A stretch of 8,519 nt of DNA from Oscillospiraceae bacterium (GTDB taxonomy: Bacteria > Bacillota > Clostridia > Oscillospirales > Ruminococcaceae), in assembly GCA_016302655.1 (NCBI GenBank), contig JAEDNF010000058.1, forward strand, positions 1-8,519, in the 5' to 3' direction. Positions within the stretch are counted from its first letter, which is position 1. Every line of letters begins with the position of its first letter. A model generated the notes under the pieces. It was not told the DNA's origin. It ran no database searches and worked only from the letters and a program-made list of their open reading frames with translations. Below are positions 1 through 6,198 of this stretch, in pieces. The position numbers and the translations under genes were made by a program.

Positions 1-1344
1 ATCAAAAATCATAGTGTCGAAGAGCTGAATATGTACATAATGGATTTTGGCTCGGAGACCTTAAGGGTGTTTGAGAAAGCTCCTCAGGTAGGTAGCGTAA
101 TTACTGCGTCACAGGAAGAAAAAGTACTGAATCTGTTTAAAATGCTCCGTAAGGAAACGGACGACAGAAAGGCTCTTTTCTCGGAATTCGGCGGTGACCA
201 CTCAAGCTATTGCAGAATCAGCGGCAAAAAAGTACCGAATATCGTAGTGGTACTGAACAACTTCTCGGGATTTGCGGAAATGTACGAAGATTTCCTTGAA
301 GACTACACGCTTCTTTCCCGTGACGGTACGAAGTACGGTATTTACTTTATAGCCACCGCAAGCAGTACAAACGCCGTTAGATACCGCATACAGCAGAACT
401 TTAAAATGATGCTGACAATGCAGCTCAACGACGCTACTGATTATTCGTTAATAGTAGGAAATACGGACGGACTCGTTCCTTCAAAGATAAAGGGAAGAGG
501 ACTCGTTGCACTTGACAAGCCGTATGAGTTCCAGACAGCTTATTGCAGCGAAACCAAAGATATGCAGGAATTCTTGCGTAGCTTCTGTGTAAATCTCGCT
601 GAAGGCGCACAGCATTTTGCGAAACCTGTTCCCGTTCTTCCAAAGACCGTAAACTACGAGTTTGTAGAAAAGACGATAGTCGGTCTGAACTCGGTTCCCA
701 TAGGTGTAGAAAAGGAATCTCTCGAAATAGCTTCATTTGCTGTATCGTCAAGAGTAATAACTCCTGTGATTTCGCAGGATATAATAGACTGTACCGGTTT
801 TGCTGAAGAGATAGTAAAGGTCGTATCAAAAACCTCGTCTGCGAGAGTCATAGATACACAGCAGCTACTCAGCGGCGATATCGAAGATTACGAGCAGATC
901 GTTATTGAGTTGTTCAACGAGATGGTAAGCCGCAACAACACCTACAAAGACGCAAAGCTCGACAAGTCGGTGCTTGACAATTGCGACGAAAGAGTATATG
1001 TCATTACAGGTATAAAGAAGCTGTTTGACGGGCTATCGCCTGACGGAAAGGACAAGCTGGGTGCGCTTCTGGATAAAGCCGATCCGATTTACAAGATACA
1101 TTTCATCGTAATAGATTCGCTTCCTGCTATGGAGTCGCTCAGAAATGAAGGCTGGTTCAAGCATACGGTGCTGAACGGCGACGGCATCTGGATAGGTGAC
1201 GGAATAGCAAACCAGCTGCTGCTTAAAATCAACAAGATGACATCTGCTATGTATGATGAGATAGGCACGGAATACGGTTATATCCTAAGCCGTGGAAAGA
1301 CAAGACTTATTAAACTGCTTTCATCGGGAAAGGAGCGTATATAA
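1..1344 (+). CDS. essC: EssC/YukBA-type T7SS motor ATPase, C-terminal part (5' truncated by window)
   Basis: The frame is open from base 1, so the gene starts upstream; 447 residues are visible. EssC is the membrane-anchored FtsK/SpoIIIE-family ATPase that recognises WXG100 substrates and drives T7SSb export. The visible part holds the end of the second ATPase domain (FGSETLRVF, the SEFGG stretch, then the hydrophobic strand NIVVVLNNF at about residues 80-88) and the third domain (from about 233, PIGVEKESLEIASF, to the end). The third domain has no GxxxxGK[S/T] P-loop where one is expected (about 257-267, ISQDIIDCTGF), and its Walker B-like strand VYVITGIKK lacks the usual acidic residue, so it looks catalytically dead. 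In this family the last domain is known to bind substrate. The stop codon is followed at once by the esaB-like ATG, and the esaB ribosome site (AGGAG, 1331-1335) lies inside this gene. Identity is strong because of the domain pattern and the neighbours. Confidence 0.93.
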   Translation: MKNHSVEELNMYIMDFGSETLRVFEKAPQVGSVITASQEEKVLNLFKMLRKETDDRKALFSEFGGDHSSYCRISGKKVPNIVVVLNNFSGFAEMYEDFLEDYTLLSRDGTKYGIYFIATASSTNAVRYRIQQNFKMMLTMQLNDATDYSLIVGNTDGLVPSKIKGRGLVALDKPYEFQTAYCSETKDMQEFLRSFCVNLAEGAQHFAKPVPVLPKTVNYEFVEKTIVGLNSVPIGVEKESLEIASFAVSSRVITPVISQDIIDCTGFAEEIVKVVSKTSSARVIDTQQLLSGDIEDYEQIVIELFNEMVSRNNTYKDAKLDKSVLDNCDERVYVITGIKKLFDGLSPDGKDKLGALLDKADPIYKIHFIVIDSLPAMESLRNEGWFKHTVLNGDGIWIGDGIANQLLLKINKMTSAMYDEIGTEYGYILSRGKTRLIKLLSSGKERI

Positions 1345-1596
1345 ATGGAAAAGGTGCTTGTAAACATTTTTGTCCCCGTACTCCGTAAATCCTATGATAT
1401 GTTCATTCCTCTTCAGGCACGGATGTATGAAGTGCTTGAGCTTATCAAAAAAGCTGTTGCCGAGATGTCGGACGGAATGTTCAATGCAGACGGCAATACC
1501 GTTATATGCTATCGTAACGATGGCACTATTCTTAATATTAACTTATCGGTATATGAACTGGGTATCCACAACGGTTCAAAGCTGATGTTAATATAA
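1345..1596 (+). CDS. esaB: EsaB/YukD-like ubiquitin-fold T7SS component
   Basis: An 83-residue protein of the YukD family: a small cytoplasmic ubiquitin-like beta-grasp protein found in most T7SSb loci, where it is needed for or regulates secretion. Family features visible are the opening strand KVLVNIFVP, the YDMFIPLQ strand, a central helix (about 26-43, MYEVLELIKKAVAEM), the short segment VICYRNDGTILNINLSV, and the closing ELGIHNGSKLMLI, which matches the usual family ending of an NG(S/T)KLMLI type. The length is typical. The ATG directly abuts the essC stop (TAAATG), with AGGAG nine bases upstream, so translation is probably coupled to essC. The C-terminus ends at LI with no diglycine tail, so it is not expected to be conjugated like ubiquitin. 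Confidence 0.92.
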   Translation: MEKVLVNIFVPVLRKSYDMFIPLQARMYEVLELIKKAVAEMSDGMFNADGNTVICYRNDGTILNINLSVYELGIHNGSKLMLI

Positions 1597-1621
1597 ACTA
1601 ATTTTTAGGAGGTCATTAAAA

Positions 1622-1924
1622 ATGGCAAGAACAATTCAGGTTACCCCTGAGCTGCTTGAAACTACAGCAGGCAAGATCGAAAGCCTCGCAGCTGATTACA
1701 AGTCGCAGTACGAACAGTTGTACAGTGAGACAGGCGCTATGGCTTCTACATGGAACGGAAAAGATAATGTAGCATTCGTTGACCAGATTGCAGGATTTAA
1801 GGATGATTTTGCAAAGATGCACACACTTATGCTAAACTACGCAGATTTTCTCAGGAAAAGTGCAAAGGCATATCGTGACACTCAGGATAGCGTAGTAACC
1901 GAAGCTCGCAAGCTCGTAAACTAA
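1622..1924 (+). CDS. WXG100 protein 1 (EsxA/ESAT-6 superfamily), WNG type
   Basis: A 100-residue protein with the WXG100 layout: helix 1 (about 8-38), a turn with the WxG motif (W44-N45-G46), and helix 2 (about 50-95). It lacks a signal peptide and membrane segment, as expected for a substrate exported through EssC. The tail has Y84 followed by RDTQD, so an acidic residue falls at +5 and not at the +4 of the canonical YxxxD/E export signal. The start is well supported by AGGAGG (1607-1612) nine bases upstream of ATG. The next gene's ribosome site overlaps this stop codon, so the two WXG100 genes are probably translated together. It is a core secreted substrate or structural partner; whether it forms a homodimer or pairs with the next protein cannot be read from sequence. 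Confidence 0.95.
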   Translation: MARTIQVTPELLETTAGKIESLAADYKSQYEQLYSETGAMASTWNGKDNVAFVDQIAGFKDDFAKMHTLMLNYADFLRKSAKAYRDTQDSVVTEARKLVN

Positions 1925-1938
1925 GGAGGAAATGAAAG

Positions 1939-2238
1939 ATGGCTGATTCAATTCAGATTTCCACACAAGTATTGGTTGATACTGCAACCAAGATCCGTAA
2001 CATCAACAATACACTTGATCAGAAACTCGCAGAGATAAACAAGAACATGAATGATCTTGAGGCAACATGGAAGAGTGATGCCGCAAGCGATATAAGAGCA
2101 GCTATGAACGCTCTTAAGCCCCGTTTCGAAGAATATAAGACAGTTGTAGAATCCTATGCAAAGTTCCTTAACAGAACAGCGGAAAGCTATGAAACAACTG
2201 AAACCGCTATTCAGAATAACGCAAGCGCATTTAAATAA
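1939..2238 (+). CDS. WXG100 protein 2, WKS variant with YxxxE export motif
   Basis: A 99-residue two-helix WXG100 protein. The turn motif is W44-K45-S46, with serine in place of the usual glycine; the surrounding LEATWKSDAAS is otherwise typical. The C-terminal helix carries Y84-ETT-E88, a canonical YxxxD/E secretion signal, and the protein ends in SAFK. The ribosome site AAGGAGGA (1923-1930) overlaps the stop of the preceding WXG100 gene and sits eight bases before ATG. Length, layout and the tail closely parallel the later WXG100 protein encoded at 8152-8451, which also has Y84/E88 and ends in DAFK. It probably forms a heterodimer with WXG100 protein 1 and supplies the export signal, but that is inference. 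Confidence 0.94.
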   Translation: MADSIQISTQVLVDTATKIRNINNTLDQKLAEINKNMNDLEATWKSDAASDIRAAMNALKPRFEEYKTVVESYAKFLNRTAESYETTETAIQNNASAFK

Positions 2239-2247
2239 AATCCATTT

Positions 2248-2278
2248 GCAGATGAGCAGAATCGTTCTGCTCATCTGC
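2248..2278 (+). terminator. Perfect 14-bp hairpin after the WXG100 pair (attenuator or weak terminator)
   Basis: GCAGATGAGCAGAA (2248-2261), a 3-base loop TCG, and TTCTGCTCATCTGC (2265-2278) form a perfect 14-bp stem nine bases after the WXG100 stop. No T-run follows (the next bases are TGAGCTTGAAAA), so it is not a textbook intrinsic terminator. It could be a partial terminator or a 3' stabiliser that keeps the WXG100 part of the transcript more abundant than the downstream part. Confidence 0.6.
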
Positions 2279-2283
2279 TGAGC

Positions 2284-2311
2284 TTGAAAATAAAAGCATT
2301 TTGCTTATCAG
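2284..2311 (+). promoter_or_regulatory. Weak candidate promoter before the lipoprotein gene
   Basis: TTGAAA (2284-2289) resembles a -35 box, with TATCAG (2306-2311) 16 bases further on as a poor -10 box (4 of 6 matches). It lies between the hairpin and the lipoprotein start, where a promoter would make sense, but the match is weak and could be chance in AT-rich DNA. Confidence 0.2.
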
Positions 2312-2348
2312 ATAAAACACTAAAAACACCGAAAGGAAATGTTGGTAT

Positions 2349-4682
2349 ATGTTCAAACGATTTATAGCGATGCTTCTCAGCTTATCGTTCTTATTATCGG
2401 CCGCATGTGTTTTGACCGGTTGCTCGGGCGAAGAGGGCGATACGATTTCTAAGGGAGATACGCTGGCTCTTATCGAAGACTGCTTCGGTATGTATGATTA
2501 TTCCACATCAACTCCCTTCGCAAAAACGGTAGGTAACGACAATAGCTATTTTGACACGGTTCAGATAGCTTTTGAATGGGGACTCACAGACGATGAAAAC
2601 ATCGATGTTGAAGCTGCCGCAACTAAAGGCTTTCTTGCACAAGCGCTCGTAAAGTGTGTAGACCTTACCGATGTCAGTACAATGACACCGGATGACATAC
2701 TCGAATATGCCGTAAATAACGGATATGTTTCATTTGATTACAGAGGCCGCACCGACAGCATAAGAAATGTTACACGCAAAGAAGTGGACGAAAGCATCGC
2801 CAAGTCCTATGTCAGATGGACAGACAGAAAGCTTGAACAGCATGAAGATGTAAAATACTCCGATGAAGTAAAGAACTTTATTTCAGAAGGCTTGACGCAG
2901 GACGAATTCTCTGTGGATGAAGGCACTGATACGGTAGTTCTGCCTGCATCACAGGCCTCTGAGCTTAAGCAGGGTGACACATTTGTGTTGCCTGCAAAAG
3001 AAGGTGTTTCATCCGTCAAGGCTTATAAAGCCGAAGATGTAGAGATTCAGGGAGACAAGGCAATAGTCCGCACAAGCGAGGCTTCCATAGACACTGCCAT
3101 CGAAAACCTTGATGTCAGCGGAACAATCACTCCCGATCTTACTTCCAGCAACATTATCGACGGCGCAGGAAATGTGATCCCTGCAGATGATGCCGTTGCC
3201 GAACCTCAGATGAATGTAGGCGAGGCTTATCCCGAATTACTCAGTGATACAATGGATGACGCACAAAATGCCGCCCTCGCAAAAGTATCCAGAAGCATCA
3301 AATTTGAAATGGACGGTCTTAAAATCAACGGTACCGTTTCAAAGGATTCTGTTTCGGTTAATTTAACCGGAGATATTTATGCAAACAAGCAGAAAGGCAT
3401 CAAAGTCGCAGTCAATAAATCCTATGAGATCAAGGATATCGCGTTTGACTATGATTACAAAATCGATTGGTTTAAATTAAAGTACGCATACGCTAAGTTA
3501 AGCTATAAAACGGTTGATAAATCGAGTCTTGATGTTTCTTACGAAAAGACGCTTATAGCTGCTCCGAAATATTCAAACGGAAACGGTCATTTCCTCTCTA
3601 ACTTCACAAGAAGCATTATCAAGGATTCGCAGGCAAAGGGTGCGAAAACTATTAAAATATGCTCTATACCTATACTTTCCGGCGGTGCAGTAAGTTTCAA
3701 CCTTGACATAAAAATCAAAATCAGCATTTCGGGTAAAATTGAGCTCAGTGTAACAACCAGCAGTGTAAACGGAGTCGAATACAAGAACGGCAAATTAAGG
3801 TACATAAAAGAAGACAGCAAGGACACCGATCTTACTTTAAACGGAAAGGTAGAACTGACTCTTTATCTCGGCTGCTCCTTCAAGGCTCTTGGAATCAATA
3901 TAGTAGGACTCGGCATTGAAGGCGGCATCGGCTGTTCTGCAACACTTACCGCACATCTCGCAGACAGCTCGGGAAAACTGCTTGATGAAATATCGTTGAA
4001 CGGCAACACCAAGCTACTGGAAGATTCTCTGTCGGACCTTAATGGAGCCCAGATAAGTACGGAAGCCGGAGGCACTATTAATACAAAATGCGATATCTGC
4101 TTCGATTGGTCAACCTACGGTATACTCAAGTTCACTATAGATTCAGATTGTGCAGTAGCCAAGCTTACCGGCGCTTCCCTAAGTATTGAAATACTTGGAG
4201 ATTCCAACGCAAAGATTAAACCTCTGTGTTGTCATATTGAGAACGGTGTTAAGGTTCCCAAATGTACCAGGGAATATAATGGCGACGAAGAGAGCGACAG
4301 TTCTGTTACCGACAGCACCGAAATATCCGATTCAACTTCAGCGGGTTCACAGGATGAAAGCAATAACGGAAATAATTATGAAGAAATACTCGATATTGAT
4401 GTTTACTTTGTAAATCTCGCTCCCGGCGAAGTTTACAAGTTAGAAGCCGTTGATATTCCTCGTGGATACAGCAAGTCAGATGTCGTATTCTCTTCATCCG
4501 ACGCTAATGTCGCAACTGTTTCAGCAGATGGTACAATCACAGCTGTCAGCGGCGGCGATGCAGAAATAACCGCTAAAACTTCCGACGGAAAATACAGCAT
4601 TTCCTGCTCAATTCATATAGCGGAAAACAAAATCGAATTCACGCCTATCAATATTGACTTCTCAACATCTTCTGCGGCATAA
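2349..4682 (+). CDS. Large lipoprotein with SLH-like N-terminus and C-terminal Big_2 (Ig-like) domain
   Basis: A 777-residue surface protein. The N-terminus is a lipoprotein signal peptide: positive MFKR, a hydrophobic core, and lipobox LTGC with lipidated C25. Residues about 30-165 contain helical repeats resembling S-layer homology motifs (SYFDTVQIAFEWGL at about 66-79, then ILEYAVNNGYVSFDYRGRTD), suggesting contact with cell-wall polymer; this is a visual resemblance. The middle (about 300-640) is rich in beta strands with alternating polar and hydrophobic residues, and has cysteines C581, C584, C627, C628 and C639. A Ser/Asp/Asn-rich linker (about 643-678) leads to a Big_2 domain at about 680-760, with the typical VFSSSD-x2-VATVS-DG-ITAVSGGDAEITA pattern. 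The ribosome site AAAGGA lies 11 bases before ATG. It follows the WXG100 genes and may be a wall-side accessory of the secretion system, an adhesin or an effector receptor; its function is unknown. Confidence 0.85.
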   Translation: MFKRFIAMLLSLSFLLSAACVLTGCSGEEGDTISKGDTLALIEDCFGMYDYSTSTPFAKTVGNDNSYFDTVQIAFEWGLTDDENIDVEAAATKGFLAQALVKCVDLTDVSTMTPDDILEYAVNNGYVSFDYRGRTDSIRNVTRKEVDESIAKSYVRWTDRKLEQHEDVKYSDEVKNFISEGLTQDEFSVDEGTDTVVLPASQASELKQGDTFVLPAKEGVSSVKAYKAEDVEIQGDKAIVRTSEASIDTAIENLDVSGTITPDLTSSNIIDGAGNVIPADDAVAEPQMNVGEAYPELLSDTMDDAQNAALAKVSRSIKFEMDGLKINGTVSKDSVSVNLTGDIYANKQKGIKVAVNKSYEIKDIAFDYDYKIDWFKLKYAYAKLSYKTVDKSSLDVSYEKTLIAAPKYSNGNGHFLSNFTRSIIKDSQAKGAKTIKICSIPILSGGAVSFNLDIKIKISISGKIELSVTTSSVNGVEYKNGKLRYIKEDSKDTDLTLNGKVELTLYLGCSFKALGINIVGLGIEGGIGCSATLTAHLADSSGKLLDEISLNGNTKLLEDSLSDLNGAQISTEAGGTINTKCDICFDWSTYGILKFTIDSDCAVAKLTGASLSIEILGDSNAKIKPLCCHIENGVKVPKCTREYNGDEESDSSVTDSTEISDSTSAGSQDESNNGNNYEEILDIDVYFVNLAPGEVYKLEAVDIPRGYSKSDVVFSSSDANVATVSADGTITAVSGGDAEITAKTSDGKYSISCSIHIAENKIEFTPINIDFSTSSAA

Positions 4683-4701
4683 AAGGCATATTCACTTATA
4701 T

Positions 4702-4732
4702 AAGCCCGGCGCTGTGTGTTGCCGCCGGGCTT
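4702..4732 (+). terminator. GC-rich 10-bp hairpin after the lipoprotein gene
   Basis: AAGCCCGGCG (4702-4711) pairs perfectly with CGCCGGGCTT (4723-4732) around an 11-base loop. It lies 19 bases after the lipoprotein stop. Only two T residues follow, so termination would be inefficient; it may attenuate read-through into the FHA gene. Its 3' arm ends four bases before a possible GTG start at 4736, which argues against that start being used. Confidence 0.6.
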
Positions 4733-4761
4733 GGAGTGAATAACTTCTACCAAAGAAAACG

Positions 4762-4767
4762 AAGGAG
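4762..4767 (+). promoter_or_regulatory. Ribosome binding site fixing the FHA gene start at 4778
   Basis: AAGGAG stands 10 bases before ATG 4778. The longer reading frame from GTG 4736 would place this site inside the coding region and has no properly spaced Shine-Dalgarno of its own, because the hairpin ends at 4732. The shorter start is therefore preferred. Confidence 0.75.
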
Positions 4768-4777
4768 CACCTTACCG

Positions 4778-5809
4778 ATGGGCAAAGAGCAATTTGTATA
4801 TAAGAAAAAGAACCGGACTTTCGAGATAACTTCATATCCAGGTCAGGAGCTTAACCGCCGTGAATACTTTGAACTATCAAAAGGAATTGCCGGCTATATT
4901 GCTCCGATCGCAACCGAAAAAAAGAATGTTACCGACCTTGTATATCACACTGCAGGTACGGTCACACTGCATGAATTTCTTGAACAGACCGTACTTTCGA
5001 AAAGACTGTTTGCAGGCATACTGAGTGATATTATTACAAATATCGAAACGGCTGACAGCAGGCACTTCAACCGTAATCTGATACGCTACAGCATAGACAA
5101 AGTACTTGTAGACTGTATCAACAATCATATCTGGTTTATATATGTTCCTTTTCAGCCGTATCTTTCTGACGGAGATGTGAGAGAACTTCTGAACAGTATT
5201 CTTAAACACGCCTGCTTTGATCAAAGTGAGGATATTTCGTATGTATACGAATATGCGGATATTATCAATTCTGATGTCAATTTTTCGGTTTATTCGCTTG
5301 AAAATTTCGTCAGGAAATTGTCAGGGGATTACACCGGAAATCCGGTCACACTTTGTAAAAACTGCCATTCAAAGGTTGAGGATTCAGACGCAATATGTCC
5401 TATTTGCGGTTATGTTCTTCGTGAAGAAACGGTAATTAACAATGAAGAAAATCCTGCTGTCGGTATGGATGATTATATCCGATACAACAGCACATCCGGT
5501 AGGGGACAACCTCCTCTGAGGGCATGGATCGAGGATGAGTCTACAGGCGTTTCCATAGAGATAAAAAAGTGTGTGTTAAGTCTCGGAAAATTATCCGAAG
5601 TTGTGGACTACTGCGTATGCAATACTGCCGTTAGCCGCAAGCATGCTGAGATAATTTGTGAGAACGGATTTTACTATCTTGTTGACCTTAACTCTCTCAA
5701 CGGCACATTTCTCAACGGAAGAAGGCTCAGAAGCGGAGTTAAAGAACCATTATCGAACAATGATAAATTTGTTCTTGCTAACCACAATTTTATTTTTCAT
5801 TCAATATAA
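4778..5809 (+). CDS. Cytoplasmic protein with DUF6382-like N-terminus, zinc ribbon and C-terminal FHA domain
   Basis: 343 residues from ATG 4778. No signal peptide or membrane segment is visible. Residues about 1-185 resemble the DUF6382 family that precedes FHA domains in Firmicutes proteins: YFELSKGIAGYI, a TLHEFLEQTVLSKRLF stretch, the strand KVLVDCINNHIWFIYVPF, then a helical part. The pattern also recalls the pseudokinase-like soluble domain of EssB, but this is inference. A zinc ribbon follows: C193, C196, C207, C210 (CX2C-X10-CX2C). The FHA domain spans about 246-340 and shows LGK (269-271), SRKHAEI (286-292), and LNSLNGT ending at T310, including the Ser, Arg and His/Asn positions that bind phosphothreonine. 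The usual GR is GK here. FHA domains also occur at the N-terminus of EssC, so a role in assembling or regulating the secretion machine through Thr phosphorylation is plausible. No Ser/Thr kinase is in the window. Confidence 0.87.
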   Translation: MGKEQFVYKKKNRTFEITSYPGQELNRREYFELSKGIAGYIAPIATEKKNVTDLVYHTAGTVTLHEFLEQTVLSKRLFAGILSDIITNIETADSRHFNRNLIRYSIDKVLVDCINNHIWFIYVPFQPYLSDGDVRELLNSILKHACFDQSEDISYVYEYADIINSDVNFSVYSLENFVRKLSGDYTGNPVTLCKNCHSKVEDSDAICPICGYVLREETVINNEENPAVGMDDYIRYNSTSGRGQPPLRAWIEDESTGVSIEIKKCVLSLGKLSEVVDYCVCNTAVSRKHAEIICENGFYYLVDLNSLNGTFLNGRRLRSGVKEPLSNNDKFVLANHNFIFHSI

Positions 5810-5821
5810 GGAGAATAAGTT

Positions 5822-6091
5822 ATGTATCCCGAATTTGTAGCTATTTATATCGGACTCGGAGTCCTTTTTGTGATGCTTGCTGTAGTAATTGTGTTGCTTA
5901 TCATCATACAAAAAAAGCTAAAACAGGATTCAGCAAGTAAAAGTACAAGCTATCAGAACTATTCCACAGTCAATCAGTTTGCTTCAGCTGATTACGCAAA
6001 GCGTTCTTCCGGCATAGTAACCTGCAGAAACTGCGGCACGCAATTTGACAGCGCTACCAATATCTGCCCCAGATGCGGAACCCCAAGGTGA
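5822..6091 (+). CDS. Small single-pass membrane protein with cytoplasmic zinc ribbon
   Basis: An 89-residue protein not assigned to a named family. Residues about 5-29 form one strongly hydrophobic helix (FVAIYIGLGVLFVMLAVVIV and onward), followed by QKKLK, so the positive-inside rule puts the C-terminus in the cytoplasm. A polar Ser/Tyr/Gln linker (about 35-62) leads to a zinc ribbon, C68-C71-C82-C85, again CX2C-X10-CX2C and almost at the C-terminus (ending CGTPR). AAGGAG (5808-5813) overlaps the FHA gene stop and lies eight bases before ATG, so the two genes are probably translationally coupled. The shared ribbon spacing suggests that the pair works together, for example as a membrane anchor for the FHA protein, but no function is established. 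Confidence 0.85.
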   Translation: MYPEFVAIYIGLGVLFVMLAVVIVLLIIIQKKLKQDSASKSTSYQNYSTVNQFASADYAKRSSGIVTCRNCGTQFDSATNICPRCGTPR

Positions 6092-6135
6092 AATTCAAAT
6101 TAACATAATTAATAAGAGCTATCTGCTTACGAAAA

Positions 6136-6150
6136 ATACTTTTGCAGTAT
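6136..6150. repeat. Short inverted repeat overlapping the -35 box
   Basis: ATACT-TTTGC-AGTAT is a perfect 5-bp inverted repeat whose centre and right arm overlap the TTGCAG box of the candidate promoter. It could be a small operator, but repeats of this length occur often by chance in AT-rich DNA. Confidence 0.2.
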
Positions 6151-6169
6151 GACAAGAAAGTTATAGAAT
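6142..6169 (+). promoter_or_regulatory. Candidate sigma-A-type promoter upstream of the lipase gene
   Basis: TTGCAG (6142-6147) and TAGAAT (6164-6169) are separated by 16 bases, with 4/6 and 5/6 matches to TTGACA and TATAAT. They sit in the 107-base gap between the membrane zinc-ribbon gene and the lipase gene, the best place for an independent start of the effector module. Transcription would begin at about 6176, giving a short leader before the ribosome site at 6186. Confidence 0.45.
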
Positions 6170-6185
6170 TATTATTTTTTTGAAT

Positions 6186-6192
6186 GGAGGAG
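6186..6192 (+). promoter_or_regulatory. Ribosome binding site fixing the lipase start at 6199
   Basis: GGAGGAG lies six bases before ATG 6199. The in-frame ATG at 6184 would place this strong site inside the coding region as Glu-Glu codons and has only a T-rich stretch upstream, so the shorter start is preferred. Confidence 0.8.
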
Positions 6193-6198
6193 AATAAT

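Noticed and set aside
434..829. Antisense reading frame opposite essC
   Set aside because: It lies fully opposite a well-supported gene, shows no recognisable domain, and no promoter or ribosome site was seen; similar antisense frames elsewhere were dropped for the same reason.
1370..1585. Overlapping + strand frame inside the esaB-like gene
   Set aside because: Out-of-frame shadow of a clear family member, with no recognisable protein features.
2349..4682. Lipoprotein as the immunity protein for the lipase (as TilA is for TslA)
   Set aside because: It is far larger than expected for such an immunity protein, lies two genes away from the lipase upstream, and has wall-binding and Ig-like domains; kept only as a remote possibility.
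4736..4777. GTG start giving a longer FHA protein
   Set aside because: No spaced ribosome site, directly follows a hairpin, and a good AAGGAG precedes ATG 4778.
6184..6198. Upstream ATG for the lipase
   Set aside because: It would bury the strong GGAGGAG site in the coding region and has no ribosome site of its own.
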